NCBI RefSeq assembly: GCF_900114825.1
Contig: NZ_FOUI01000004.1
Location: 62,001-126,000 of the forward strand
DNA from: Halopseudomonas yangmingensis
Lineage (GTDB): Bacteria > Pseudomonadota > Gammaproteobacteria > Pseudomonadales > Pseudomonadaceae
Direction: 5' to 3'
DNA length: 64,000 nt
Shown here in pieces: positions 44,984 to 54,251 of this stretch; the first letter of the stretch is position 1; every line of letters starts with the position of its first letter. The notes under the pieces were generated by a model. It was not told the DNA's origin. It saw only the letters and a list, made by a program, of their open reading frames with translations, and did not search any database. The translations under genes were made by a program, and so were the position numbers.

Positions 44984-46465
44984 CTGGCTTCTGACCCGTT
45001 GTACCGCCTCGCGCCAGCCCTGATACAGGGATTCGCGGCGTTCTGCATCCATCTGCGGACTGAAGCTGTGCTGGCAGCGCCAGTGCGCGGCAATCTGCTC
45101 CAGACTGTCAAACAGACCGCATTGCAGCCCCGCCAGATAGGCCACGCCAAGTGCGGTGGTCTCGGTGATCTGAGGCCGTTCCACCGGCACCCCGAGAATG
45201 TTCGCCAGCGACTGCACCACCCAGTTGTTCACTACCATGCCGCCATCCACCCGCAGTGCCGCCGTGGCATGGGCGCCGTCGGCGGTCATGGCTTCCAGCA
45301 GGTCACGGGTCTGAAAGCACACTGACTGCAAGCCGGCGCTGACGATCTCGGCAATTCCGGTATCGCGGGTCAGGCCAAAGATAGCCCCGCGTGCCTGCGG
45401 GTCCCAGTAGGGCGCACCCAGACCGGTGAAGGCCGGTACCAGATAGACCCCGGAGTGTTCGTCGGCCTGTTGCGCCAGGGCTTCGGTCTCGCCGGCATGC
45501 TGGATCAGCTTGAGGCCATCACGCAGCCACTGCACGGCGGCGCCGGCGACGAAGATGCTGCCTTCCAGGGCATAGGTCACCTGACCGTCAAGGCGATAGG
45601 CCACGGTGGTCAGCAGCCGGTTGCTGGAGGTCACCGGCTGGCTGCCGGTGTTCATCACCATAAAGCAGCCGGTACCGTAGGTGCTCTTGACCATGCCGGG
45701 GCTGAAGCAGGCCTGGCCAACCAGCGCCGCCTGCTGGTCGCCGGCCATGGCGCAGATCGGAATGGCACTGCCGAACAGCTCGGGATCGGTTTCGCCGAAG
45801 TGGGCGGCGCAGTCCATCACCTCGGGCAGCAGGCTGGCTGGTATGTCCAGCAACTGCAGCAGGTCCGGGTCCCATTGCTGGCTGTGGATATTGAATAGCA
45901 AGGTGCGCGAGGCGTTGCTGGCATCGGTGCGGTGCACCTTGCCACCGCTCAAACGCCATAACAGGAAACAGTCGACAGTGCCGAAACGCAGTTCGCCGCG
46001 CTCGGCGCGCTGGCGGGCGTCGGGCACGTTGTCGAGCAGCCAGCGCAGCTTGGTGCCGGAGAAGTAGGGATCAATTAGCAGGCCGGTACGCTCGCTGATC
46101 AGCGGCTCATGGCCGGCGCGGCGCAATTGTTCGCAGAAATCCGCAGTGCGCCGGTCCTGCCAGACGATCGCCCGGTGCAGCAGTTCGCCGGTGCAGGCAT
46201 CCCACAGCAGGGTGGTTTCGCGCTGGTTGGTAATGCCGATGCCGGCAATTTGTCCGGGACTGATACCACTGTCACGGATTGCCTGGCGACAAACCGAGAG
46301 GGTGCTTTGCCATATTTGCTCGCCATCGTGTTCAACCCAGCCGTCATGCGGAAAATACTGGGTAAATTCCTGCTGGCTGGTGGCCAGCGGATGCCCCAGC
46401 CGGTCAAACAGAATGGCGCGACTGCTGGTCGTGCCCTGGTCAATCGCCAGCAGGCATTCAGTCAT
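44969..46465 (-). CDS. glpK: Glycerol kinase
   Basis: A 498-residue FGGY-family kinase converting glycerol to glycerol-3-phosphate. Seen: [28 protein letters not shown], substrate-binding [25 protein letters not shown] and [15 protein letters not shown]. No glpF, glpD or glpR is beside it; instead it begins 6 nt after a glycerophosphodiesterase gene, last in a four-gene minus-strand operon. The stop lies inside a hairpin loop. Confidence 0.97.
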   Translation of the reverse strand: MTECLLAIDQGTTSSRAILFDRLGHPLATSQQEFTQYFPHDGWVEHDGEQIWQSTLSVCRQAIRDSGISPGQIAGIGITNQRETTLLWDACTGELLHRAIVWQDRRTADFCEQLRRAGHEPLISERTGLLIDPYFSGTKLRWLLDNVPDARQRAERGELRFGTVDCFLLWRLSGGKVHRTDASNASRTLLFNIHSQQWDPDLLQLLDIPASLLPEVMDCAAHFGETDPELFGSAIPICAMAGDQQAALVGQACFSPGMVKSTYGTGCFMVMNTGSQPVTSSNRLLTTVAYRLDGQVTYALEGSIFVAGAAVQWLRDGLKLIQHAGETEALAQQADEHSGVYLVPAFTGLGAPYWDPQARGAIFGLTRDTGIAEIVSAGLQSVCFQTRDLLEAMTADGAHATAALRVDGGMVVNNWVVQSLANILGVPVERPQITETTALGVAYLAGLQCGLFDSLEQIAAHWRCQHSFSPQMDAERRESLYQGWREAVQRVRSQHDPA

Positions 46466-46471
46466 CTGGTG

Positions 46472-47209
46472 TCAACTCCCGGCATCCGGAAACAGTTGCA
46501 TGGCCAGTGTTGGACGGTCGGTGATCAGGCTGTCGACGCCCAGGGTGGCCAGGTGTTGCATCAGTTCCGGCTCGTTCACCGTCCATACCGACACATGCAG
46601 TCCGGTTTGCCGGGCACGCGCCAGCAGCGCCGGGCTACATAGCGTCCAGTTCAGCACCAGCATGCGGCAGCCGTAGCGCAGGGCACTCTTGACCGGATCC
46701 AGCAGCCCGTATTCCTCGACCAGTCCGGTCGGCAGCGGGTAATTGCTGGTATGCGCCTGGCGCAGCAGGGTGCGGCTGGAGGAGGTAACTGTTACCCGCT
46801 CTTGCAGTCCGAACTGCTCAACCAGCTGCAGGATGGCCGACAGCACCCGACGTGCCTGTTCAGTCGAACCGCTTTTCACTTCCAGCTGGTAATGGCGGAT
46901 TTCCGGACAGGCGGCAAATAGCTGATCAAGGCTGGGAATCGGGCAGGGTTCGACCCAGTCGGGCAGGGCATGCCGTGCATCCAGCCGGCGCAGGTAGTCT
47001 GCGCTGTGCTGGGCGACCTTGCCATGCAGGCCGGTGGTACGTTTCAGGGTTGGATCGTGAATCACCATCAGCTGTTGGTCGGCGGACAGGTGCAGGTCCA
47101 GTTCCACCCGGGTTACCCCGGCATCAATCGCCCGGCGAAAGCTGGCCAGGGTGTTTTCCGGGGCTTCGGCGCGGGCGCCACGATGGCCGTATATCTGCAG
47201 TGCCGGCAT
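46472..47209 (-). CDS. Glycerophosphodiester phosphodiesterase (UgpQ-like)
   Basis: A 245-residue TIM-barrel enzyme that hydrolyses deacylated phospholipids to glycerol-3-phosphate and an alcohol. Motifs: IYGHRGARAEAPENTLASF (catalytic His and Arg), VELDLHLSADQQLMVIHD (metal ligands and second His) and YQLEVKS. No signal peptide, so it should be cytoplasmic like UgpQ. The start overlaps the previous stop by 1 nt. Neighbouring glpK fits a glycerol-backbone salvage unit. Confidence 0.95.
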   Translation of the reverse strand: MPALQIYGHRGARAEAPENTLASFRRAIDAGVTRVELDLHLSADQQLMVIHDPTLKRTTGLHGKVAQHSADYLRRLDARHALPDWVEPCPIPSLDQLFAACPEIRHYQLEVKSGSTEQARRVLSAILQLVEQFGLQERVTVTSSSRTLLRQAHTSNYPLPTGLVEEYGLLDPVKSALRYGCRMLVLNWTLCSPALLARARQTGLHVSVWTVNEPELMQHLATLGVDSLITDRPTLAMQLFPDAGS

Positions 47210-47508
47210 CAGGGATTCCTGCGCTGGTGGTGGCGCACCGCGTGTACCACATGCCGGTATTCAAAGTAGACGCTGAAGTCGGCATAGTCCCAACGGCTGA
47301 TCGGCGGCTGGCCTACCGGCGCGTGGCGCTGGCGTGGCTCGCCGTACTCGCGCAGGACGGTTTCCGGGCTGCTGCCGCGCTCCGGCAAAGGCAAGCTCTG
47401 GCTGACGCCTTGCTGGCCCAGAGGTATTTGCAGGGTATCGGCAGTTGGCGCCGCCGAGAAGACAAGTAGCAGGCTGAGCAAGGCGCTTCGGGTCAGTGTG
47501 CTGATCAT
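47209..47508 (-). CDS. Small exported protein, unknown function
   Basis: A 99-residue protein with a signal peptide (hydrophobic 8-20, cleavage near SAAPTA). The mature part has a conserved-looking core PLPERGSSPETVLREYGEP and ISRWDYADFSVYFEYRHVVHAV. Similar short proteins sit beside GDPD genes in pseudomonads and are sometimes called phosphodiesterase, which I think is spill-over from the neighbour. The W-Y-F-V-Y-F strand pattern suggests a small SmpA/OmlA-like fold (inference). Both ends overlap neighbours (4 nt and 1 nt). Confidence 0.75.
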   Translation of the reverse strand: MISTLTRSALLSLLLVFSAAPTADTLQIPLGQQGVSQSLPLPERGSSPETVLREYGEPRQRHAPVGQPPISRWDYADFSVYFEYRHVVHAVRHHQRRNP

Positions 47509-48077
47509 GATGGGGTCCCTTCCTGTTGTTTGCTGGCGCGAATTTCCTGCGCCTGTTTTTGCACTATATGGCGGGCCAGCAACTGGCGCTGGGCATCACC
47601 CAGGTCTTCAAAGTTGACGCCGACCAGCCAGTCGCCTTCGGATTCTTTTCGACAATATATGACGCGGCCTTTGAGGCGCAGGCCGAGCGGTGCAGGAAGC
47701 AGAATAAGGCTGAGGTTCAGCGGGGTGTCTGGTTCAATCGGTTGCAGGTGCCGGAATGACAGGCCTCCTTCGCTCAGCGTGATATCTTGCTGGGGGCCAA
47801 GATCACCGCTCAGTTCGGTGGCCAGCGTCCGCCCAAGAAGATCGATGCGCCGGTTAAGCCCTTTCAGATAGCTGGCCAGTGTCCGGTCGCGCTCGGCGAT
47901 CTGGCGGAGCAGGTGCTGAGATTCGTAATCCAGCAGGTGTAACTCGCCCAACAGGTCGAACAGCGGTGACTCCAGGGTATTCAGTTGGTCGGCCTGTGGC
48001 TGGCCGGCGACAGCGAAGCGCAACGCAACGCGGTCTTCTATGCGGAAAAACTCGCGGCTTTCCTCGTCACTGCTCAT
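47505..48077 (-). CDS. PilZ-domain protein
   Basis: A 190-residue cytoplasmic protein. An N-terminal FFRIEDRVALRF segment precedes a helical stretch (about 45-105) and a C-terminal PilZ-like beta barrel (ITLSEGGLSFRHL to GRVIYCRKESEGDWLVGVNFEDL). The c-di-GMP motif D/NxSxxG reads TLSEGG, with Thr instead of Asp/Asn, and the RxxxR motif is not clean, so binding may be weak or lost. The ATG at 48077 follows AGGGAG. First gene of the operon leading to glpK. Confidence 0.8.
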   Translation of the reverse strand: MSSDEESREFFRIEDRVALRFAVAGQPQADQLNTLESPLFDLLGELHLLDYESQHLLRQIAERDRTLASYLKGLNRRIDLLGRTLATELSGDLGPQQDITLSEGGLSFRHLQPIEPDTPLNLSLILLPAPLGLRLKGRVIYCRKESEGDWLVGVNFEDLGDAQRQLLARHIVQKQAQEIRASKQQEGTPS

Positions 48078-48214
48078 GCTTGGCTCCCTGCTGAACGGTG
48101 AGCGTCCGGCCGGCAAAAAACCGTCCCGGGCCCCTTAACATTGTCGTGCTTCAGTGTAACATGTCGATCCGATATGCACTCCGGCTCCGGCCCTTCTCCT
48201 GTTACGGCTTATCC

Positions 48215-49459
48215 ATGTTCAGACCACTGCCGCTGTTTATTGGCCTGCGCTATACCCGGGCCAAGCGTCGCAATCATTTCATATCCTTTATCTCGCTGAT
48301 TTCCATGCTTGGCCTCACCCTGGGCGTGATGGTGATGATCCTGGTGCTGTCAGTCATGAACGGCTTCGACCGTGAGCTGCGCACCCGCATTCTGGGCATG
48401 GTGCCGCATGCCACAGTGAATGGCTACCAGCCGCTGGGTAACTGGCCGGATCTGGCCGGGCAACTGCTTGAGCATCCCAGAGTTGAAGGGGTTGCTCCGT
48501 TCATTCAGATGCAAGGCATGCTCACCCATAACGGGGCTGTTGCACCGGTACTGGTGAATGGCATTGACCCGGCACACGAAGGCAAGGTTTCCATCATCGA
48601 GCAGCATATGCAGGCGGGTGTTCTGACCGACTTGCGTGACGGCGAGTTCGGTATTGTCGTTGGGGAGCTGACCGCGCGACGTTTTGGCGTACAGGTCGGG
48701 GACAAGCTGACCTTTGTCTTGCCTGAGGCGTCGGTAACACCTGCCGGGGTCTTTCCACGACTCAAGCGATTTACTGTGGCCGGTGTATTCAAGGTCGGCG
48801 CAGAGCTGGATGGCTCGCTGGCCCTGGTACATATCGCAGATGCCGGCCGGCTGTCGCGGATGCAGCCAGGCGAGGTACAGGGTTTACGTCTTCGTCTGGA
48901 CGATCTGTTTCAGGCGCCACGGGTGGCCTGGGATCTGGTGGCAACCTTGCCAGGGGAGCTCTATGCGCAAGACTGGACGCGCAGCCACGGCAACCTGTTT
49001 GCCGCCATCCGTATGGAAAAGACCATGATCTCCCTGCTGTTGTTGCTGATTGTTGCAGTGGCAGCTTTCAATATCATTTCCACGCTGGTGATGGTGGTGA
49101 CCGACAAGAAGGCGGATATTGCCATTTTGCGCACTCTGGGTGCGTCACCGCGTTCGATCATGGGTGTATTTATGGTGCAGGGCTCGGTAATTGGCGTTAC
49201 CGGAACACTGGCCGGCTGTGTGCTGGGAGTGCTGGCGGCGCTGAATGTCACCGAGATAGTGGCCTGGATCGAAGGGTTACTTGGCCGCCAGTTTCTCAGC
49301 TCCGATGTGTATTTCATCAGCTACCTGCCGTCACAGCTGATCTGGAATGATGTGCTGCTGATCTGCTCGGCCGGTCTTGGCTTGAGTTTCCTCGCTACCC
49401 TGTATCCGGCCTGGCGCGCCGCACGTACCGAACCGGCGGAGGCCCTGCGTTATGACTGA
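48215..49459 (+). CDS. lolC: Lipoprotein-releasing system permease
   Basis: A 414-residue inner-membrane protein of the LolC/LolE family that extracts outer-membrane lipoproteins and hands them to LolA. TM1 starts at the family signature [19 protein letters not shown], a large periplasmic domain follows (about 50-265) and three helices close the C terminus, with [16 protein letters not shown] as coupling helix. Only one such permease is present here. The stop overlaps lolD by 8 nt. Start ATG 48215 lacks a strong ribosome site. Confidence 0.93.
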   Translation: MFRPLPLFIGLRYTRAKRRNHFISFISLISMLGLTLGVMVMILVLSVMNGFDRELRTRILGMVPHATVNGYQPLGNWPDLAGQLLEHPRVEGVAPFIQMQGMLTHNGAVAPVLVNGIDPAHEGKVSIIEQHMQAGVLTDLRDGEFGIVVGELTARRFGVQVGDKLTFVLPEASVTPAGVFPRLKRFTVAGVFKVGAELDGSLALVHIADAGRLSRMQPGEVQGLRLRLDDLFQAPRVAWDLVATLPGELYAQDWTRSHGNLFAAIRMEKTMISLLLLLIVAVAAFNIISTLVMVVTDKKADIAILRTLGASPRSIMGVFMVQGSVIGVTGTLAGCVLGVLAALNVTEIVAWIEGLLGRQFLSSDVYFISYLPSQLIWNDVLLICSAGLGLSFLATLYPAWRAARTEPAEALRYD

Positions 49460-50138
49460 TGTGGTTCTCGAATGCCGCCAGCTGACCAAAAGCTATTCGG
49501 TCGGCCCGCAGCAGCTTGATGTCTTGCGTGCAGTGGATATGCGCCTGCTGGCAGGCGAGCGTGTGGCCATTGTCGGTAGTTCCGGCTCTGGCAAGACCAC
49601 GCTGCTGAACATGCTCGGCGGTTTGGATACGCCCACGTCCGGCGAGGTATGGCTGGCGGGCAGGCAGATGTCTGCGTTACGCGAGTCCGAGCGTGGGCGG
49701 CTGCGTAACAGCGATTTGGGGTTTGTTTACCAGTTCCACCATCTGTTGCCGGAATTCAGTGCGCTGGAAAATGTTTGCATGCCGCTGTTGATTGGTTCGA
49801 CGCCGGTTTCCCGGGCACGGGAATTGGGGATGGCCATGTTGCAGCGTGTGGGTTTGCAGGCGCGTGCCGAGCACAAGCCTGCCGAGTTGTCCGGTGGTGA
49901 GCGCCAGCGAGTAGCGATTGCCAGGGCGCTGATTAACAAGCCTGCCTGTGTGCTGCTGGACGAGCCGACCGGCAATCTGGATCAGCACACGGCGCGAAGT
50001 ATCCAGCAGCTTATGCTGGAGCTGAGCCAGACGCTCAATACCACCTTCCTGGTAGTCACTCACGACCTGCAACTGGCCTCGCGTATGGATCGCGCGCTGT
50101 TGCTGGATGATGGCCACTTGGCGCCCTGGCAAGGCTGA
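49452..50138 (+). CDS. lolD: Lipoprotein-releasing system ATPase
   Basis: A 228-residue ABC ATPase. Walker [13 protein letters not shown]-loop [16 protein letters not shown], the latter typical of LolD, signature [15 protein letters not shown] and Walker [12 protein letters not shown]. It energises lipoprotein release with the adjacent permease. The gene order after lolD turns to the opposite strand, with no second permease gene. Confidence 0.96.
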   Translation: MTDVVLECRQLTKSYSVGPQQLDVLRAVDMRLLAGERVAIVGSSGSGKTTLLNMLGGLDTPTSGEVWLAGRQMSALRESERGRLRNSDLGFVYQFHHLLPEFSALENVCMPLLIGSTPVSRARELGMAMLQRVGLQARAEHKPAELSGGERQRVAIARALINKPACVLLDEPTGNLDQHTARSIQQLMLELSQTLNTTFLVVTHDLQLASRMDRALLLDDGHLAPWQG

Positions 50139-50167
50139 GCTGACTGCCTGCTGTCGGCATGTTCTGT

Positions 50168-50692
50168 TCAGGAATGCCGACGGCGTCTCAGTTTGCGCAG
50201 CTTCCAGTTGCGCGACACCCAGTAGCGCCAATACAACATGGTGGCTGCATAGCCACAGAAACCCAGCACGGCGCCACTAATGACCGCACCGGTCAGCAAT
50301 GGCTGCCAGATATGCTGGAGTTCGCTGGCCAGCCAGGTCAGCGACAGTTCCATCGGAATATGCCGTTCAGGGGTGCCCAGCAACAGGGTGCCTATGCGGT
50401 ATTGCGCAAAGAAAATCGCCGGCATGGTAACCGGGTTGGTAAGCCAGACCAGGCCAACGGAAATGGGCAGATTGGCACGCAAGGGCACTGCCAGTGCGGC
50501 AGATACGAGCATTTGCATCGGAATCGGCAACATGCAGACGAACAAGCCGATCGCCATGGCGCGCGCGACACCGTGACGGTTGAGGTGCCAGAGGTTTGGA
50601 TCATGCAGCAATTCGCCGAGAAAGCGCAGCGACTTGGTGTTCTTGATCCGCTCCGGGCTGGGTATGTAGCGTTTCAGAAGCTGGCGCGGCAT
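50168..50692 (-). CDS. DUF2062 membrane protein
   Basis: A 174-residue protein with three to four hydrophobic segments. The family signature includes LNRHGVARAMAIGLFVCMLPIP and WLTNPVTMPAIFFAQYRIG (shortened in quotation to their cores). DUF2062 proteins are conserved in Proteobacteria and of unknown function. The C terminus is very basic (RKLRRRRHS). The ATG at 50692 starts the family-typical MPRQLLKRYIPSPE. It is divergent from comEC across 84 bp. Confidence 0.85.
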   Translation of the reverse strand: MPRQLLKRYIPSPERIKNTKSLRFLGELLHDPNLWHLNRHGVARAMAIGLFVCMLPIPMQMLVSAALAVPLRANLPISVGLVWLTNPVTMPAIFFAQYRIGTLLLGTPERHIPMELSLTWLASELQHIWQPLLTGAVISGAVLGFCGYAATMLYWRYWVSRNWKLRKLRRRRHS

Positions 50693-50776
50693 CGCAGAGG
50701 CACGGGCTACAGGAAGTCGCTGCAATTATGCATGGAATGAACGGCGGGCTCTACTGCCAGACCAGGGAAGAGGTGA

Positions 50777-53092
50777 ATGCATGTGTCAGCCATATCCATC
50801 CGACTGACGTTGTTGGGCTTTGCCGCCGGTCTGGTATCGCCGTTGGCGCTTCCATTGCTGCCTTCCATTGGCTGGCTGCTGATACTCTCGGGGGGCGCAT
50901 TGCTGTTGGGCCGGCCAAGCAGAAAGCTGTGGCCGGCATCTGCCTTTTTTCTGGCATTTTCACTGAGCTGCTTTCAGCACCATGCGTTGCTGCAGGCCAG
51001 GCTTGATCCTGCGCTGGATGGCCAGCGACGCATCATTGAGGGCGTTGTTGCCGGCTTGCCTGAGCAGACAGAGCTGGGGTGGCGCTTTCGTTTGACCTCT
51101 GTGCATCAGGACAATGCCGAACCCTTGCCGGATTTACGAGTGCACTGGTTTGCCGGTGAGCCTGTCATGCCGGGTGAGCTTTGGCGCTTCGATGTGCGCC
51201 TGCGGCAGGCTGCGGGCATGAGCAATCCCGGTGGTTTCGATTACGAGCGATGGTTGTACGCCGAAGGTATTGGCGGTTTGGCCAGTGTGCGTCACGGTGA
51301 ACGTCTGGATATTCAGCAGATGCAGTTACTGCACCGTCTGCGTTATGCGCTGGGGCAGCAGCTTGCCATGGTATTGCAGGCGGCGGACAGGGATACCCGG
51401 GTTCTGGCGCTGATCAGTGGTGACCGGAATCAGCTGACTGCCGATGACTGGAAGGTGTTGCAGGCTACGGGTACCAGTCATCTGATGGTTATCTCAGGCC
51501 TGCATGTGGGCATGCTGGCGGCTGCTGTATTTGCCTTGCTGGTGCTGGCCGGTCGAGCAGGTATTCTGCCACGCAGTTGGCCTCGTCTTTGGCTGGCTGT
51601 ACCGCCGGTTCTGCTGACGGCTGCGTTCTATGCGGCACTGGCCGGTTTTGCTGTGCCGACTCGACGCGCCTTGCTGATGCTGGCGCTGTTACTGCTGGCG
51701 CGGGTGCTCTACCGAAGGCCGGATCCCTGGGTTGCCTGGCTGGGCGCACTGTTGCTTGTGGTACTGCTTGAACCTGCAGCCCCGCTGCGGGCCGGCTTCT
51801 GGTTGTCCTTCATGGCGGTGGCAGTGCTGCTGTTCGGCATGGGTGGACGCTTGGCCATCCGAGGTGTCTGGTGGCGTTGGCTGCGGCCGCAGTGGTTGGT
51901 ATTTGTCGGGCTTTGGCCCTGGCTGGTGTTCTGGGCCATGCCGGGCTCCGTTCATGCGCCATTGGTCAATATGCTGGCCATTCCCTGGGTCAGTTTGCTG
52001 GTAGTGCCGCTGGCTCTGTCCGGAAGCCTGTTGTACCTGCTTGTTGGCATATCCGCGCCCCTGGAGTTTGCGGCTCTGTTGCTTGAATGGCTGTTTCAGT
52101 TGCTCGGCTATCTGGCCAGCCCTGAACCGCATCTGTTGCCTTTTCCCGGCTGGCTGGCCTGGTGCATCGCGCTGCTTGGCACGCTGATGCTGCTTGGACC
52201 TTTGGTACGCTTGATGCTGCTGCCCGGCATCCTGTGTCTGTTGCCACTGGTCTGGCCGTATCAGCCGCGCCCTTCGGAAGGGCAGTTATGGGTGACTGTG
52301 CTGGATGTTGGGCAGGGCTTGTCGGTATTGCTGCAGACCCGGCAGTACGCCTTGTTGTATGACGCAGGTGCGCGCTTGCCCAGCGGCTTCGATATTGGTG
52401 AGGCAGTTGTTTATCCTGCGTTACGGCAACTGGGCGTGGATCGTCTGGATCTGCTGTTGATCAGTCACGCGGATAATGATCATGCTGGGGGTGCCCCCGC
52501 GTTGCGGCAGCGACTACCCATTGGCAAGGTGTTGGCAGGCGAGTCCGAGCGCTTGCCGGAGGCGTTGCGGGCGCAGCCCTGCGTGCCCGGAGAACACTGG
52601 TACTGGAATCGGGTGCGCTTCGAGGTGGTGCATGCAGAGGGCATGCCGGCACCTGCCAATGAGCGTTCCTGTGTGTTGCGTGTATTGGCTGGCGAGCAGG
52701 CAGTGCTGCTTGCTGGTGATATCGGCGTTCGCACCGAATACCGCATGCTGGGCAAAACCCTGGCTGCGGATGTCTTGTTGGCACCACATCACGGTAGCCG
52801 TAGTTCGTCTTCCTATGCCTTTATCCGGGCAGTCGCTCCTCACTGGGTTGTCTTCAGCGCCGGCCGCTACAACAGCTACAACCACCCGCATCCAACGGTT
52901 GTAGAACGCTATCGCGAATTGGGTGTGCAACCGGTTTATACTGCGCGCTCCGGTGCCTTGCGCTGGGTGCTTGGTACTGAAGCAGCAGAGCCGCGTATGG
53001 AGTGGCAATGGCGGCAACGGGCAGCGCGTTTCTGGCATCTGCCCATGCCTCCCGCAGAGCGGCCTCAGGAGCAAAACCCTGTGCTAGAGTAG
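50777..53092 (+). CDS. comEC: DNA internalization protein ComEC/Rec2
   Basis: A 771-residue inner-membrane channel for single-stranded DNA uptake in transformation. N-terminal helices and DUF4131-type domain, a central Competence domain with GTSHLMVISGLHVGM, and a C-terminal metallo-beta-lactamase-like domain with VLDVGQGLSVLL, SHADNDHAGG and LLAPHHGSRSSSS. Full length with no disruption, so natural competence is possible. The ATG at 50777 follows AGGTGA. The next gene exbB starts 30 nt after the stop. Confidence 0.95.
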   Translation: MHVSAISIRLTLLGFAAGLVSPLALPLLPSIGWLLILSGGALLLGRPSRKLWPASAFFLAFSLSCFQHHALLQARLDPALDGQRRIIEGVVAGLPEQTELGWRFRLTSVHQDNAEPLPDLRVHWFAGEPVMPGELWRFDVRLRQAAGMSNPGGFDYERWLYAEGIGGLASVRHGERLDIQQMQLLHRLRYALGQQLAMVLQAADRDTRVLALISGDRNQLTADDWKVLQATGTSHLMVISGLHVGMLAAAVFALLVLAGRAGILPRSWPRLWLAVPPVLLTAAFYAALAGFAVPTRRALLMLALLLLARVLYRRPDPWVAWLGALLLVVLLEPAAPLRAGFWLSFMAVAVLLFGMGGRLAIRGVWWRWLRPQWLVFVGLWPWLVFWAMPGSVHAPLVNMLAIPWVSLLVVPLALSGSLLYLLVGISAPLEFAALLLEWLFQLLGYLASPEPHLLPFPGWLAWCIALLGTLMLLGPLVRLMLLPGILCLLPLVWPYQPRPSEGQLWVTVLDVGQGLSVLLQTRQYALLYDAGARLPSGFDIGEAVVYPALRQLGVDRLDLLLISHADNDHAGGAPALRQRLPIGKVLAGESERLPEALRAQPCVPGEHWYWNRVRFEVVHAEGMPAPANERSCVLRVLAGEQAVLLAGDIGVRTEYRMLGKTLAADVLLAPHHGSRSSSSYAFIRAVAPHWVVFSAGRYNSYNHPHPTVVERYRELGVQPVYTARSGALRWVLGTEAAEPRMEWQWRQRAARFWHLPMPPAERPQEQNPVLE

Positions 53093-53121
53093 CCGACCTG
53101 AACAATAAGGAGGATGGACCT

Positions 53122-53814
53122 GTGTGGGAACTGATCAGTGCCGGTGGCTGGCTGATGCTGCCAATTCTGTTGTCCTCGGTGATTGCTCTGGCGATCGTGC
53201 TGGAGCGCCTGTGGACACTACGCGGCAAGCGGGTTGCACCAGCCGGTCTGGTGGCTAACGTATGGCGGCAGGTTCGCGATGGCAAACTGGATGCCAATGC
53301 ACTCAAAACCTTGCGTGCAGGTTCCCCTCTGGGTGAAGTGCTGGCTGCCGGTTTGAGCAACGCTCAGCATGGCCGTGATGTGATGAAGGAATGTATTCAG
53401 GAAGCGGCATCACGAGTCATTCATGAACTCGAACGTTATCTGAATACCTTGGGCACCATTGCTGCAATTACGCCGCTGCTGGGTCTGCTCGGAACCGTGA
53501 TCGGTATGATCGACGTATTCAATGCCATCCTGCTGCAGGGCACCGGAAATACCGCCGTGCTGGCTGGCGGTATTTCCAAGGCGCTGATTACCACTGCGGC
53601 GGGTTTGACCGTGGCGATTCCGGCGGTGTTCTTCCACCGTTTCTTCATGCGCCGGGTGGATGAGCTGGTAGTGGCCATGGAGCAGGAGGCGACCCGGCTG
53701 GTTGAGGTGGTGCAGGGCAATCGTGAGGCTGACTTTACCGGCGAGCAACGTCCGGCTGCACCGCGTCCGCCAGCGTCCAAGCCGAGGAGCGGCAAGCCGC
53801 GCAAGGAGGGCTGA
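53122..53814 (+). CDS. exbB: TonB-system energiser ExbB/TolQ-type
   Basis: A 230-residue MotA/TolQ/ExbB proton-channel protein. TM1 (about 8-30), then a cytoplasmic loop and two further helices with the signature TLGTIAAITPLLGLLGTVIGMI and ITTAAGLTVAIPAV (each shortened to its conserved core). The C-terminal tail is basic and Pro-rich. The GTG at 53122 was chosen for its AAGGAGG ribosome site; the open frame upstream lies inside comEC. With exbD, 2 nt downstream, it would power the TonB receptors. Confidence 0.93.
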   Translation: MWELISAGGWLMLPILLSSVIALAIVLERLWTLRGKRVAPAGLVANVWRQVRDGKLDANALKTLRAGSPLGEVLAAGLSNAQHGRDVMKECIQEAASRVIHELERYLNTLGTIAAITPLLGLLGTVIGMIDVFNAILLQGTGNTAVLAGGISKALITTAAGLTVAIPAVFFHRFFMRRVDELVVAMEQEATRLVEVVQGNREADFTGEQRPAAPRPPASKPRSGKPRKEG

Positions 53815-53816
53815 TC

Positions 53817-54251
53817 GTGCAATTTCGCCGACAGCGTCCCGAGGATGCCGGGGTCAATCTGACCCCCTTGATCGACGTGGTTTTCCTGCTGCTGATCTTT
53901 TTCATGGTATCCACCACCTTTACCCGCGAGACCCAGCTGCGCGTAGATCTGCCCCAGGCGGTGACCGGCGAACAGGTGCCTGCCGATCGTCCCGAACAGA
54001 TCGAGGTGGTTATTTCTGCCGAGGGTAGCATTGCGGTAAACCAGCAGACCCTTGCCGACCCCAATCTGAAAAATCTGATGCGCGCGCTGGAACGTGAGTC
54101 AGCCGGCAATCTTGATCTGCCGGTAGTCATTACTGCCGATGCGCTGACTCCCCATCAGTCGGTGATTACTGCCATGGACGCCGCCGGCAAGCTCGGTTTC
54201 AGCCGCTTGCGTCTGACCACTGCCGAGTTGCCGGAGGATGCCGCGGAGTGA
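53817..54251 (+). CDS. exbD: TonB-system energiser ExbD/TolR-type
   Basis: A 144-residue protein with one N-terminal helix carrying the essential Asp in LTPLIDVVFLLLIFFMV (D-V-V core) and a periplasmic domain (LRVDLPQAVTGE to KLGFSRLRLTTAE). GTG start at 53817 with AAGGAGGG upstream. The stop overlaps the lpxK start (GTGA). Confidence 0.95.
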   Translation: MQFRRQRPEDAGVNLTPLIDVVFLLLIFFMVSTTFTRETQLRVDLPQAVTGEQVPADRPEQIEVVISAEGSIAVNQQTLADPNLKNLMRALERESAGNLDLPVVITADALTPHQSVITAMDAAGKLGFSRLRLTTAELPEDAAE

